Part shown: positions 38,401 through 49,947 of the stretch, piece by piece
Numbering within the stretch: position 1 is the stretch's first letter
Layout of the letters: every line of letters starts with the position of its first letter
DNA from: Vitellaria paradoxa
Taxonomy: Eukaryota > Streptophyta > Magnoliopsida > Ericales > Sapotaceae
NCBI GenBank assembly: GCA_019916065.1
Contig: CM034233.1
Coordinates: 7,260,516-7,324,515 of the forward strand
DNA: 64,000 nt
Reading direction: 5' to 3'
Made by a program: the position numbers and the translations under genes
The notes under the pieces: model-generated
What the model was told of the DNA's origin: nothing
Database searches by the model: none
What the model saw: only the letters and a program-made list of their open reading frames with translations

Positions 38401-41400
38401 TTTTTTTACATCGTTTAGAGGTTTAAGACAGGGTGACGCTCTTTCCCCTTTTCTTTTTATTCTTGTCATGGAAGTGCTCAGTATAATGATTAAGAGAGTG
38501 AAACAAGCAGGTTTTTTAAATGGTATTCCAGCTGGGACCTTAGGGTAGAATTCGATAAGCATATCTCACTTGCTGTTTGCCGATGATACCATTGTTTTTT
38601 GTGGGGCTGACAGATTACAATTAGGACATTTAAGATGCTCACTTCTTGGCTTTGAAGCTGTCTCAGGTTTAAAGGTGAATCTCAACAAGTCTGAGATCAT
38701 TCCTATCGGCAGCCTAGCTAATCTGTGTGACCTAGCAGCAATCTTGGATTGCAAAATTGGATCTCTTCCGTCTACTTATTTGGGAATGCCCCTGGGTGCC
38801 AAGTATAAGAGCGAAGAGGTTTGGGAGACCGTCATTGAAAGATGCAGGAAAAGATTATCAGATTGAAAATTGAATTATTTGTCAACTGGGGCGAGAGTAA
38901 CTCTTATTAAAAGTGTTCTTTCCAACCTGCCCTCTTACTACCTCTCTCTTTTTACTGCCCCAGTCTGTCTTAAAGAAAATGGAAAAAATGCAAAGAGATT
39001 TTCTCTGGGGGAGGCATGCTGAGGCCTTTAAGCACAATCTGGTTACTTGGAAGGGTGTTTGCGCATCTATCAAATCAGGTGGTGTGGGAATTAAGAAGCT
39101 CAATTTGCAAAATGAAGCTCTACTAGGGAAATGGCTTTAGAGATTCTCTAATGAAAATTCTAGCTTTTGGAAGAGGCTGATAGTTTCTAAGTATGGAGAA
39201 GAAAAAAGTGGTTGGTATTCTGTCAATTGTTCTAAACCCTATGGTGTTAGCCTATGGAAAGGAATAAGAAAAATCTGGCCGAAATTTGAACAATGTATTT
39301 CCTGGCAGCTAGGTAGAGGTGATCGAATTTTGTTTTGGAAGCAAAGATGGTTGGCCATTGGCTGTTTAGCTGATGTTTTCCCTGATATTTTCGCCATTGC
39401 TATTGATCAGGATGCTCTAGGATGCTCTAGTTTCAGACTATTACACAAATTTTGGACAATCTAGAGAATGGTCTATTCTGCTACGTTGAAATGTAAATGA
39501 CTGGGATCTTGGGAACTTCCTTCAGTTGATGGAGTTGCTACACTCAGTTACTTGGCTTAATTCAGATGACACACTGATTTGGAAGTAGTCTAAGAATGAT
39601 GTGTTCAATGTAAGATCTTTCTATAGTGTCTTGAAAGGAGAAGAGATAGATACTTTCCATGGATTAAGCTTTGGAAATCTGTGGCTCCTTCCAGAGTTAT
39701 TTTCTTTGCTTGGTGTGCAGCTCATGGTAAAATTTTAATTATAGATAATCTCAAACTTCGAGGTTATTCTATAGTGAATCGTTGTTCCTTATGCCTATGT
39801 AGTGAGGAAACTATTGATCACTTATTCATACACTGTTCTTGGACTACTGGAATCTGGCGCCTTGTTCTATTGTACTTTGGTGTTCACTTCTGCCCTCTTA
39901 AAGATCTCAGAAGCTTTTTCTTGTCTTGGTGGGAGCAACCTTTAGTGAAGCACAAGAAGGAAGTATAGAATTTGGTTCCACTCTGCCTAATCTGGACAGT
40001 TTGGAAAGAGCGCAATAGAAGAATCTTTGAAGCCAAGGAAAGTAATGTAGTGAGAATTAAAAGTCTGTTTTTTAATTGTTTATTTACCTGGGCCAATGCT
40101 GGTAGAGAGGTAGAGTTAACTTCTTTATTGTACTTCATAGATTCTTTAGGTAAGACTGGTATGTAATCTGTATTTAGTCTTGATTGTAGATTGCATCTTC
40201 TAGATGCTGTATCTATAATTTTCATTTAATAAATTTTACTTATCTTTTCAAAAAAATACTAAAAATCATGCATTTCATAACTAAAAAAGAAATCACATAA
40301 TGATTACATTCCATCCAAAATAATAACTAACACATTATTTTAATAAAACCTTGTTCCAAGAATTCATACTAAAATGTTATTACATTCTATCAAATAATCC
40401 AACTAAAATTCAAAGAAAAAAAAAGTTCAAAATGAGTTTATGATGTTTCCAAAATGAGTCCATGACGTGTCCAAGGTATGTCCGAACATTTTTTTTAATT
40501 CAATTCCACAAAAGGTGAATTTGACACATGTCCAAAGTGAGTCTACCATATATCAAATTCCCTTGTGAATTTGACTCACAAATGACACCCTTGAAGTGAG
40601 TCTGCGTTTCTTGACTAGTAAGTGAGCAGTCAAGGTTTTTGAAATGCACAATAGAGTATCATATCTAAGGTTTTCATCAAACACAAGGAAGCATCCTAAT
40701 TTCTAATTGTATTTTAACATTTGAATTGCAGAATAAACAACATCAATAGTTGTTTCAGAGACAAATTTAGTCTAGTCATCATTTTAAGATGAAGAAAGAA
40801 TAAGATGGCAGAAGTGGAGAAAAATATAAAGAAGAATACTGTGTAGGCCAATATATTAAATGAACATAAAAAAAAAAAAAACTAGTTTGATGCAAAGGCG
40901 TGTTACCTTCGAACCTCGAAAATCCTCTCTAATTAGTTCATTTGCCTGACAAAGGACAAGACAATAGGGGGAAAAAAAAGTAATGTAAGCTCATCCTAAC
41001 ATGAACACTCACTTTTTTAAGAATTATGCACTACATAAAAACAGCAGACACCTGAATCTTAGCAGCATTTGAGAGACAGGGTCGCATTGTACGATTGCCC
41101 AACTCATCAACCAAGCAAACGCACTGCACCATACCATAAATTTGAGCACAAAGCATCAAAAAGCTTAATGAAATGAATAAAAGAATGAGTCCAAATCCGA
41201 AGGAGTTTGAAACTCACCTGAGCAGTGGATCCTTTCTTCATCCTCAACCTCGAGAGGTTCACTCCATAAGAGCTCATGTTACTTACAAACAATTTACCTT
41301 GCTCGTCATCCCCACAAGCCCCAATTATACCACAAGAGACCCCAAAACCAGCAGCCAGTCCTCTAATAGTATTGGCAACACTGCCCCCAGCTATTGTATT

Positions 41401-43333
41401 CATATAAGATTGTCCATCAGGTGAAGAGAGAACATGTATTTTCACTTCACTCAATATATGCTCAAGCTCATCAATTTCAACCTACTTGGGATAAATAGAA
41501 ACGCACAATAATTTTAGACAATCTAACAATTACAATTTATCAAAGTTGCATTCTTATTAGCAAACCAAAAACAGCAGCTATGGTTGGTATCTTAAATTTT
41601 TAATTGTTATTGGTATTCTAAAAGCACTTGATGAAGCAAAACAATAGACATTATATTAAATTAAAATAGAAATGAGAAGCCAAAATCTAGAAAAGACAAA
41701 TTCTAAAAACTATTCAAAGAAAATAGCACATATTTCTTTTCAGATAAATTAGATAAGTTGACAAAGCACAGGGCCAAACCCTTTACAAGTTAGCAACCAG
41801 CCCTACTTTTTTTATATGGAGAATAGCACACGTAATCAACAAATAAATTGTTATTAGAACTCAATTGTAAAAAAAAAGCCTTATCTTTGTGTGCTTGTGA
41901 ATAACTGTAGTTATGGACTGTTAACCCACTGAATATCATCTTATATCAGTTTTAGGTTTTAGGCTCTGTCTAAAATGTAGGCCAAAATACTAACTTTTGG
42001 CTTTTAGGCCAAAGCCAGTAAGCATTTGGCAGGGGGGGGGAGCAGTTTTTTACTTTTGGTGTGAAATGACCATCCTATCCCTCTTTTTATGCAAAATAGC
42101 ACACCGTAATTTATTATAAAGGGCAAAATAGTTAATGCACAAAGTAGTATTTAAAAAAGCTAGTTTTTTGCATGCCAAACACAAAAAATGTTAGCTTTTT
42201 AGCTAGATGCTAAAAAAAAAAATGCTCCAGATTTTTTAATCAAAATGGAGCTAGTATTGAAAACTAGGAGGCTGGCATAGATTTTTATGCCAGTTCGGCA
42301 ATATTAAGGCCAAAAACCGTTAATTAAAAATGCATTCATACTTTTTTAACTGAAAAAAAAAAAAAAAAAAAAAACGTGAATACATCTTTTAATCCAATGG
42401 TCCACCCCGACCACAAGTAACCAAGTCAGCCCCCCAAATACCGCTAGTGTTGACTTAGGTGGCATTTAGTTTATTTTTTTATTTTTTATTTTCTGTTTTT
42501 ATTTTATGTGTTAAAAATCTCAAAACGGAGAAACAAAAAATGTTCTGTTTTCTTTATTTTGAAAATTTCCTTATTTTTTGTTAAAAACTCTCAAAATAAT
42601 TTTTTGCCATTTTTCATTTCATGTGTAAACTCATTTTCTATTTTCGAAAATAAATTTTGAAAACACAAGTAACAAAATGAGTTTTGAACTGTTTTCCTTA
42701 TTTTCAAAAGTACAAAATAAAAAATAAGCTCAAAATAAAAAATAAAAAACAAAAATAAAAAATAAAAAATAGAAAAACAAACCAAATGGCACTAACTTTT
42801 GTGAAAAAAGAAATTATAATTTCTATTAATTGTTGATAGATCTATGTTTTCCTTTCCTTTGCTTTGTTAACTGGCGTATGGGTATGATCAAAGTATATTT
42901 TATACTTGCCGCAATTCTTGCCTTTAGCCAATACAATATATAATTAGACTTTCAAGAAAGAAACTGAGGTAATACACATGCACGCACGAGTCTAGTACAT
43001 GTACAAAAGGATAATGTCTGAAGCTTGAAAAGCAAAACAGGACACACAACCACAATTGACAATTGTAAACATAAATCTTGATAAAAAAAAATGAAATTGC
43101 CAATGAATCAATAACAATCATGTGCATGTGCGTGGATAAAATGTGAGATAAGAGAGTACCGGGAAGGAGCCACCAGACTCGCCGGGAATTTGAGAGAGAA
43201 GAGAACCATTGACCTTGGCCACATGGTCAACTAGGGCAGAGGGTTGGAGGCCTAGAATTAGAGGAGGATTAACAGCAACAGCGGCAGAGTCAAACTGCCC
43301 TTGCTCGTTCTTTGGCTGATACTGTATGCCCAT
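32464..43333 (-). CDS. PfkB-family carbohydrate/nucleoside kinase
   Basis: It is an ATP-dependent kinase of the ribokinase/PfkB family, which phosphorylates sugars or nucleosides. Eight minus-strand exons: 43333-43160, 41481-41218, 41123-41052, 40945-40907, 34019-33912, 33570-33473, 33032-32921 and 32712-32464. They total 1116 nt, giving 371 aa, and phases close throughout. The protein has the N-terminal substrate lid region ([16 protein letters not shown], with the family Gly-Gly), then [12 protein letters not shown]. PfkB signature 2 is [13 protein letters not shown], where the GAGD Asp is the catalytic base. I recall it as the plant At1g19600-like group of the family, but the substrate is not known to me. 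No transit peptide is evident. Intron 4 (6.9 kb) contains an antisense LINE, yet the exons are intact. Intron 1 holds a MITE. Confidence 0.93.
34293..34304. repeat. Left target-site duplication of the LINE
   Basis: ACTAAAAATCAT occurs here and identically at 40258-40269, bracketing the LINE. Being AT-rich, a 12-base match is not proof alone, but it falls exactly at the element's A-rich 3' end. Confidence 0.75.
34374..36269 (+). pseudogene. LINE ORF1 (nucleic-acid-binding protein), interrupted
   Basis: A single reading frame runs from ATG 34374 to a stop at 36267 and is broken by stops near 34656, in 34660-34950 and at 35403, with no frameshift needed between the main blocks. The block at 34950-35405 has the pattern of DUF4283 in plant LINE ORF1 proteins: ...[16 protein letters not shown]..., then [14 protein letters not shown], then [14 protein letters not shown]. 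The product would bind element RNA. The tail (35475-36269) is Ser/Gln/Glu-rich and poorly conserved. Confidence 0.75.
36532..40166 (+). pseudogene. LINE ORF2 (endonuclease-reverse transcriptase), interrupted
   Basis: It starts at ATG 36532 with [10 protein letters not shown], the usual endonuclease start, and soon shifts frame. The EN motifs VICLQETKL and GGDFNMV are visible, but the SDH-like motif reads LDHFRLLL, so the catalytic Ser-Asp-His context is altered. The reverse transcriptase is intact in sequence from [10 protein letters not shown] through [17 protein letters not shown] and [13 protein letters not shown] (catalytic Asp) to [10 protein letters not shown] (the catalytic DD box). 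Stops interrupt it at 38323, 38333 and about 38546 without changing frame. A frameshift near 38950 and a stop in place of Trp at 38864 and 39138 follow. The zf-RVT region ([12 protein letters not shown]...CSLC...HLFIHC) is at 39690-39850. Confidence 0.85.
40258..40269. repeat. Right target-site duplication of the LINE
   Basis: This is identical to 34293-34304 and directly follows the element's A-rich end. Confidence 0.75.
42458..42792 (+). mobile_element. MITE in intron 1 of the kinase gene
   Basis: The ends are GGTGGCATTTAGTTTA and AAACCAAATGGCAC. The interior matches the mannanase intron element (13238-13578) in opposite orientation and a weaker copy at 3160-3340. It is noncoding. Confidence 0.6.
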
Positions 43334-43377
43334 TTTGGAGGGGCTCTCTCTCGCTCTCTCCAACCAAATCAGAAGCT

Positions 43378-43404
43378 TCCTCCGCCTCCGCCTCCGCCTC
43401 CGCC
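43378..43404. repeat. CTCCGC hexamer repeat in kinase 5' leader
   Basis: About four CTCCGC units lie 45-70 bases upstream of the kinase ATG, giving a GGCGGA repeat in the sense leader. The unit number is likely variable. Confidence 0.85.
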
Positions 43405-43419
43405 GCTGTGCCTTCCTCC

Positions 43420-46140
43420 CCCTGATCTGCGCCTCATCTACTCTGTTTTGGCTCTGTATGTATATAGGTGATGAGTGTGAACTGTAGATACAGTAGGGGC
43501 CTAGCCAACCTCCTTCGGTTTGGGCCGTTTGGGATTTTTTTTTTCTTTTGATCGATCCTTTTATATTAAAACGTGAGGGTTATTCGCCATATTCTTTTTC
43601 ATTTTTCATTGTTTTTTTTTTTTTGTGTTTTAATTTCTTTTTTCTTGTTTGCAGGATGGATTTTTGTCACACTTTTTATTTTCTTTATTAAATTTATAAT
43701 AGATCATTTTACTGTCATTACAAGTAGTTAACACATTTTCCAGTGTTTTAATATTAAATGTTATTATTAAAATTTAATAAATTGTTTTTTTTAAATTTAA
43801 TAAATTATTAACGCTCTTAAATGTATCGCACTTTTTCTTTTTATATTTTATTTTTATTTTTCTTTGGAGGGCCCACATGTGTATTATTCATTAAAAAATT
43901 AATAATGAATTATTTTGTTATTGATAAAAGTATTTAAAAGTTTTTTTTTTAATATTTGAACATTAAAATTTTTTTTTCACTAAAACATTAAGCAATTGTT
44001 AGTTGCATAACATGTGTCACATTTTTTTTTCATTTTATTTTATTTATTTATTTTTTTTGTTTGGAGGATTTTTCTTTGAAAGGTAAACTTTTCTTTTTTT
44101 TTTTAAGGGGGAGGGGAAAGATTCGAACTCGAGTCATGAGTGGGTAGAAGAGATTCTTAACCATTAAGTTATAGATCACGCTCTATTTGGAGGATCAATA
44201 CGTATCATATTTTATTTTTATTTTAACAAGTTTATAGTAGACCATTTTTGTTGTTAGGAATATTTTTTTCCCTCTTCTCATTCTTCAGATCATTTTAGAT
44301 AAATGAGAACAATAGATAAAATTGTTGAGTTGTGAAATTTTAGGAGAATAAATTATTTTTTATAAAGTACAAAGATATTTAATTTTAAATAGATTTATAA
44401 TAGAACTCTCATTATACCTAAGTTATTTTAAGATATGATTTTTTTTTTTTTTTGTGGTTTTTAACTCACATTAAAAAAACTCTCTTTGATGTCTTATAAA
44501 TCTCAAATTCTAAATAAAATAGGATCGCTATTCAATTTTATATTCTACCCTAACCAATGTGTAAGGCTATAAAATTGAATTTATTATTTTATTTACTAAT
44601 TTATTAATTATAATTATAAATCTAACAATAATAATATTGATCGTTGCTTCTTTTTGTGATGTTTGTTTCAATTTCTATTTGTGAGGTAGGGTCTCAGTAA
44701 TTTTCAAAATTTTTCACCATGTATCTTACATTTAAAGAAAAAAAATGAAAAAAAAAAAACTAAAAGTAATGACTAGATTTGTTGATAAATTTAAATGTAA
44801 AAATAAAATCGACTATTAGTTTCTGCATTAAAATATTAAATTCCTTAAAGTCTATTTTTCTCTGTATTTTTTTTTTCCTCTCTACATTTTTGGCTGTATC
44901 AAAACAGAGAGGGAGAGCAATGACAAACGCAGCAACAAGAGCATGCTTGGCCGGCCGAATACTTTAAGTTAATGTCACAGAGATTCAAAGAAGTAGATTT
45001 ACTATTTCTTATATACATATACATATATATATATATATATATATATGTTTAAACTTTTTGTTGCATTGTCATTTTATTTTATTTTTATTTCATTTTTTAT
45101 TTATTTTTATTTTAACCACATATTGATGACTATTACCGTGTGACTATGCGACCTCAATAGTTTGTAAACATAGTATAACCATAATAAAATAATAATTAAT
45201 TAATTAATTAATAATCTCCTTTGAATAATATTTTTGCCTGGTCTTAGTTAGGATTAACATGTTAAATTAATAATTTGTTAAATTTATAAGATTATACATT
45301 ATTAAAAAAAAAACTTTGAAGACCCACTTACTACATAAAGGGGGTTTAGCAGCACAAATTTTAGTATTTTTTAACAAATTTTAATCAAAAGTTGCTAGTT
45401 ATAATTTTTGGTGTGTTTGGTAGAACAAAGTGTAATTTTTAGTAATTTTTTACAACTTTTAGGTGTTTAGTAAACTTTTTACTGTAATAAAGCAGAAAAA
45501 TAGTAAATTTTTGTGTGTTTGGTAAGATTTTTATTGTAACAGAGTAGAAAAGTGGTAATTTTTGTGTGTTTGGTAAAATTTTTTTGTGGAATAAATTACT
45601 GTAGTAGAGTAGAAAAAATAAAAAAAAATTGTGATTTCACCAAACGCACTAAAAGTTACAAAATGTAACTTTTGGTATTTTTTTGTCTTTTTTTAAACCT
45701 TCAAACGGACTCAAAATTAATAATTTTTCGGTACACTAATACGTACAATCTGATTATTATCATGCACTCTTAAACTATACGCTTTTTACTTGCCTTTTCT
45801 TAAAATCAATATCGAGTTGGATCTCACCTCTGTCTTTTTTATAACGCAGTGAGATGATCAAGCTTGGCTAGATGTGCATAAAATTTGAATAATATAACAT
45901 ATTGAACAATAGATAATGTATTTAGAAATAATAAATACATTCATGAACTAAATTTGGTTAAATAAATACATAGACAGGCAAAAGAAATATATACGCGAAA
46001 TTTAGTTACTTTCATAAATTAATAATTTATTAATCAATCAATTAATTAATACCCCTTAATTTATTGATTAGTTAATATCTCATGCTCATTTCATCAATAA
46101 TTTTTCTTAGTTTTAAAGTTATTGTTTTGTCAAGGTTATA
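43420..46140. other. AT-rich intergenic DNA, no gene
   Basis: Nothing coding was found. The first part is probably the kinase promoter. 45410-45610 contains loosely repeated GTGTTTGGTA units about 60 bases apart, typical of MITE-derived DNA. There is an AT run at 45019-45047. A SINE-like piece is listed separately. Confidence 0.55.
44095..44192 (-). mobile_element. tRNA-like SINE fragment (tentative)
   Basis: The minus strand reads TAACTTAATGGTTAAGA (A-box-like) and then GAGTTCGAATCTTTCCCC (a strong B box, GTTCGAATC). Spacing is tRNA-like, but there is no cloverleaf with a sensible anticodon arm, so it is a SINE or tRNA relic and not a tRNA gene. Confidence 0.4.
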
Positions 46141-46434
46141 GATGTGTTTAGAGTGATAAAAAGTAAGATAAAATGAAATAAGTTAAAAGTTCATAATTTG
46201 AATCTTCCCGAAAGCTAATTGAGTCACGCGCACAGAGAGAGAGAGAGAGAGAGAGAGGGAATCTCTAATGCGATCGTTGTATTAAAAATAAAGATTTTTT
46301 ATATTAATGTTCTGTTTAATTTGTTATAAAATTTTAAAAATTTAAAAAATTTTAAAAAATTTTTCATTTGTTATTTCACTATACGAATTATGAACCCACA
46401 ACTTATTTCACTTTTTATTACTCTAAATACACCC
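46141..46434. mobile_element. Short relative of the Tourist-like MITE
   Basis: The left end GATGTGTTTAGAGTGATAAA and the right end TTTATTACTCTAAATACACCC are long inverted repeats (the pairing extends about 55 bases with mismatches), and TAA follows the right end. The ends resemble 3604-4124 and 60559-61065, but the middle is different and carries a GA run (46229-46258). Confidence 0.65.
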
Positions 46435-46916
46435 TAAATATTGAAGTGGGTGACAAAATAAAGAAACCCATCCCCCGGAGTAACACGAATATTCTCAGAA
46501 AAAAAGGAACAAATTAAACGAGTTTTGAATGATTCGGAGATTCTGATAATTGGTTGCTCTTGCCGACATAAATTACTTCAAATAATTGTGGGGGTGTTTG
46601 CAGTCCCAAAAGAAAAAAAAAAAAATCAAAAGATAGGTTTGATGTGATGTAAAAATTATAGCTGACAAAATATGATTGGATGAATTTGAAAATTTTTAAA
46701 ATTTTTTTTAAATTTTCTGGTTTTTTTTTAGGCTCCAAAATGACTTTTATTATTTTTTGGTAACATTTAAATTACAATAAAAGACATTTTTGTGTCGCCT
46801 TTTACATGAGATATGATTTAAAATAATAATAATAATAATAATAATTTTCAATTTGTGAGGGAAGGGTAAGTTTGTAATTTCATGATAATTGCAAAATTTG
46901 CTATTCCGTTGCTATG

Positions 46917-47854
46917 GTTCCGTTTAATAACGTTTTTGTTTTTTGTTTTTCTATTTATATTTTCAAAATTTTGTAAACTGGTAACAAAATATATTTGTTA
47001 AATCTGTTTACGTTTTTTTGTTTCCAAAAAAATAAAAACTTAAATAGAAAAACGTAAACAGAAAAAAGATATTTTTACTCTATTTTTTTTATTGCAAACA
47101 TTTTGTCAATTTTAATATTTTATTCATTTTTGTTACGGCATATTAAAATAAAATATTTTATTAAATTAAAATTATTTTTAATAAATAATATAATATAATT
47201 AAATTAATATGTAATATCGATTATTAATTTATTTCTAATAAATAATTAAATTAAATTAGTTAATTTAATTAATAAGAAATATATATTATTAAATTATTTT
47301 TAATAAATAATAAAATATAATATATTAATTTAATTTAATAAATAACTTAATTAATATAAATATAATTTACTAAATTATTTTTAATAAAAAATATTATAAT
47401 TTAATTATTTAATTTAATTTAATAATTAATTTAAATAATATTAAATATATTTTATTAAATTATGTTTAATAAATATCATAATTTAATTGATTAATTTAAT
47501 AATTAATTTAATTTATTTATTTAATATGAATTATATTTTATTAAATTATTTTTAATAAGTATCATAATTAAATTATTTAAATTATTTTGAAATATATTTT
47601 ATTCAATTTTTTAATAAATAATATAATTAAATTAAACTAATATAAAATATATTTTTTAAATTTAATTAATTTTTGAAAAACTAATAAATTTAAACATTTT
47701 ATGAAAATAAAAAATTAGTAATTGTAAATAAAATTGTATTTCTAAACGCAGTTTTAATTTTTATTTCAGAAAACGAAAATGAAAACGATAACAGAAAACA
47801 TAATCATATAAACGTAAAAAAAAAACATAATAATAATAGCGTTACCAAATGGTC
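46917..47854. mobile_element. Nonautonomous element with AT-rich core (copy 3 of 3)
   Basis: The left end GGTTCCGTTTAATAACGTTT and the right end AGCGTTACCAAATGGTCTC are inverted. The core of about 800 bp is built of TTAAATTATTTTTAATAAATA-like words, as in 1912-2681 and 29309-29986. An AAT run (46825-46848) lies just outside. Confidence 0.6.
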
Positions 47855-48843
47855 TCTATATAATGAGCTTTGAGTCTATTAATTCATGGTTCAACAATTG
47901 GATAAGCCCGGTTTAGTGAGTTCTCGTCATAATTGGATTACCATCCGAATCCAAAAAATAAGTGGAAGGTATAATATGGTCAACTTGTTTCATTGATGAT
48001 TCCATTTAATTATAAATGAAAACCGCAAATAACTGAATTATAAGGTAATATGGCAAGACTTTGTAAAATGCGGATGAAAAAAAGGGGTTGACCAAATCAA
48101 GTTCATTTTCACCTAAGAATTTAAAAAAATAAAAATTATAATTTTCGTTCTACCAAAAAAAAAGTTTGGGAAAAAGAAGTAACTAAAAAGTTATTTCTTT
48201 ATTTATTTGTTTTTTTTTTAGTGTTTGGCATGCAGCCAAAAAAAAAAAAAACTTTTTTTTTTAATTTTGTTTATTTACATTATTGTCCTTCGTGAGAAGG
48301 TGGTTTATTACTTTGTACCCAAAAAAAAGGTTAAAACAGTCATTTTGCACCTTAAAAAATAAATAAATAAATAAACTAATTATTTTTTTGATTGTGTTGC
48401 TTGCCAAATGCTGATCAGCTTTTGGACTTCGAACTTTTTTAGCGGTGGTTAACCAAACGGAAGTATTTGAATGGTTCAACCGGGCTAGCTCATCCATATA
48501 TCTTATTTCAAATCGTGCAATCTTTGTCCATTTTTACGATAAAATATTTGTTTTATTTTCGATTGGTACAACAACCCTCCAACAACTGAAATGAAAAATT
48601 CGGAGGGTCATTGTCATCCATCTGACTTCACTACTACAAGGTAATAATTAACTAATCAAAATTGAGTAGTTAAGTCTTGGACTGTTGGCTTCTGATCAGT
48701 TGTTAAAGAAAGTTCTTCTTCCTCTCCTATTGTTCTCTCAAATTGCCAAGAAAGAACAAAATATAAAGCTCAAAAACAAAACCATACTCTCATATTTTGT
48801 GTTGGAGAATCCCAATTAATTAGTTTATTTCTGCAACAAATTA

Positions 48844-49255
48844 ATGAGTGGAAGAACCTTTGTTGTGATAGTGTTCTTTTGGGCTGTCCTCACCATCGTC
48901 ACCCCAATGCTTGTTCAATTGTCTGCTTCTGCAAGACCCGCTTTGAATTCCAATGGTACGAATGACATGTTCACTTTTCTAACTATTGGGCATTCATTTT
49001 CATCATTTCCTTCGAGGACACTTCCAAGTTGAAGACTTGTTTTCTTTTGTGCCCTTCTCTCATGGAAACTCTGGAATTTTTTTTTTTTTTTTTTTTTTTT
49101 CATGTTTTGCAGGTGGAAAAAAGAATGGAATGGAGAGTTTGTTGCCCAGGAGAGCACTCGCTCTTAGAGCACCGCCACCACCACTGCCACAGGCTCTTGC
49201 GACGGCACCGGCACCGGCACCGGCGCCAATATCAGATCCACCGTTTGGATCTTAG
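48844..49255 (+). CDS. Small secreted Ala/Pro-rich peptide, family not recognised
   Basis: Two exons, 48844-48955 and 49113-49255, with clean GT-AG junctions, give 84 aa. Residues 7-24 are strongly hydrophobic and end in SASA|RP, a textbook signal peptide and cleavage site. The mature part (about 54 aa) has no Cys. It contains a basic pair (LPRRALALR), a Pro run, then ATAPAPAPAP and ends DPPFGS. AP repeats are sites of proline hydroxylation and arabinogalactan addition in plant AG-peptides, but no C-terminal GPI signal follows. It may be a peptide-hormone precursor processed at the Arg pair, or a short arabinogalactan-type protein. The leader upstream is CT-rich and transcript-like. I cannot name the family. 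Confidence 0.7.
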
Positions 49256-49947
49256 CAAGCTTTTATGGAACAAGGACACTGGGTATAGAAGAAAAGATTG
49301 ATTTGGTTAAGAAATAATTATTTTCATTTACTTTTTTTTTTTTTGGGCACAACCAAAAATCAGAAAGAGTTATATATACACCAATTTTAATGCAGGTGCG
49401 TTGTATGATTTAATTATGTTATAATTATTTTGGTATATTAGTCTTTTTTAAATATCATATGATCAACTATTTGAAATGTTGTTGAAATAATATGGAAGAT
49501 ATACTTTTTTAGCGGTGTAAAACTCGTATAAATAAAGAGTATGATGGGATAAATATGAATTTTTTTGACTTTTTAAAATGCTAGATTTGATTATTGTGAT
49601 AAATATTGAACTTTTTGACTTTTTAATACTCAAATGAATATGTTCTCTAGAATTGGTTAATGCAATAAGCATCTTTTGAAATTCAAGAGATTGATTATTT
49701 ATATATTGCTCCAGTCATTAAGTATGAAGCCAACGATATTCTAAACTCCAATTTTTGTTTTTTGGGTTCTCCATTAATAAGGAAGCACAACAAGGCACAT
49801 TAAGTTTAATCAATGGAAAAAATAGAAAATTAGGCAAGATAAACTTATTCTACTACTACTTGACATAACTATGAGTTATTTGATGAGATCTCGTTCTCAA
49901 ACACCACAACGATACGTCCTGTGTATATTATTATCTATCTCCAAACA
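49256..49947. other. 3' flank and intergenic DNA
   Basis: No gene is seen. The first part is probably the 3' untranslated region of the secreted peptide gene (49256-49400). Confidence 0.5.

Larger units (their letters stand above)
34305..40257 (+). mobile_element. Near full-length decayed plant LINE, antisense in kinase intron 4
   Basis: It is about 5953 bp, with a leader, ORF1, ORF2 and a short A-rich 3' end (CTTTTCAAAAAAAT), between 12-bp direct repeats. ORF1 has a DUF4283-like segment and ORF2 has an AP-endonuclease, reverse transcriptase and zf-RVT zinc-binding region. No RNase H domain is seen. Several stops and a few frameshifts make it inactive. It is transcribed, if at all, opposite to the kinase gene. 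The left part contains an inverted pair GCATGTTAG...CTAACATGC (34349-34377). Confidence 0.9.

Noticed and set aside
44095..44192. Possible tRNA gene on the minus strand
   Set aside because: It has A and B boxes, but I could not fold a cloverleaf with paired acceptor and anticodon stems, so it is listed only as a SINE-like relic.
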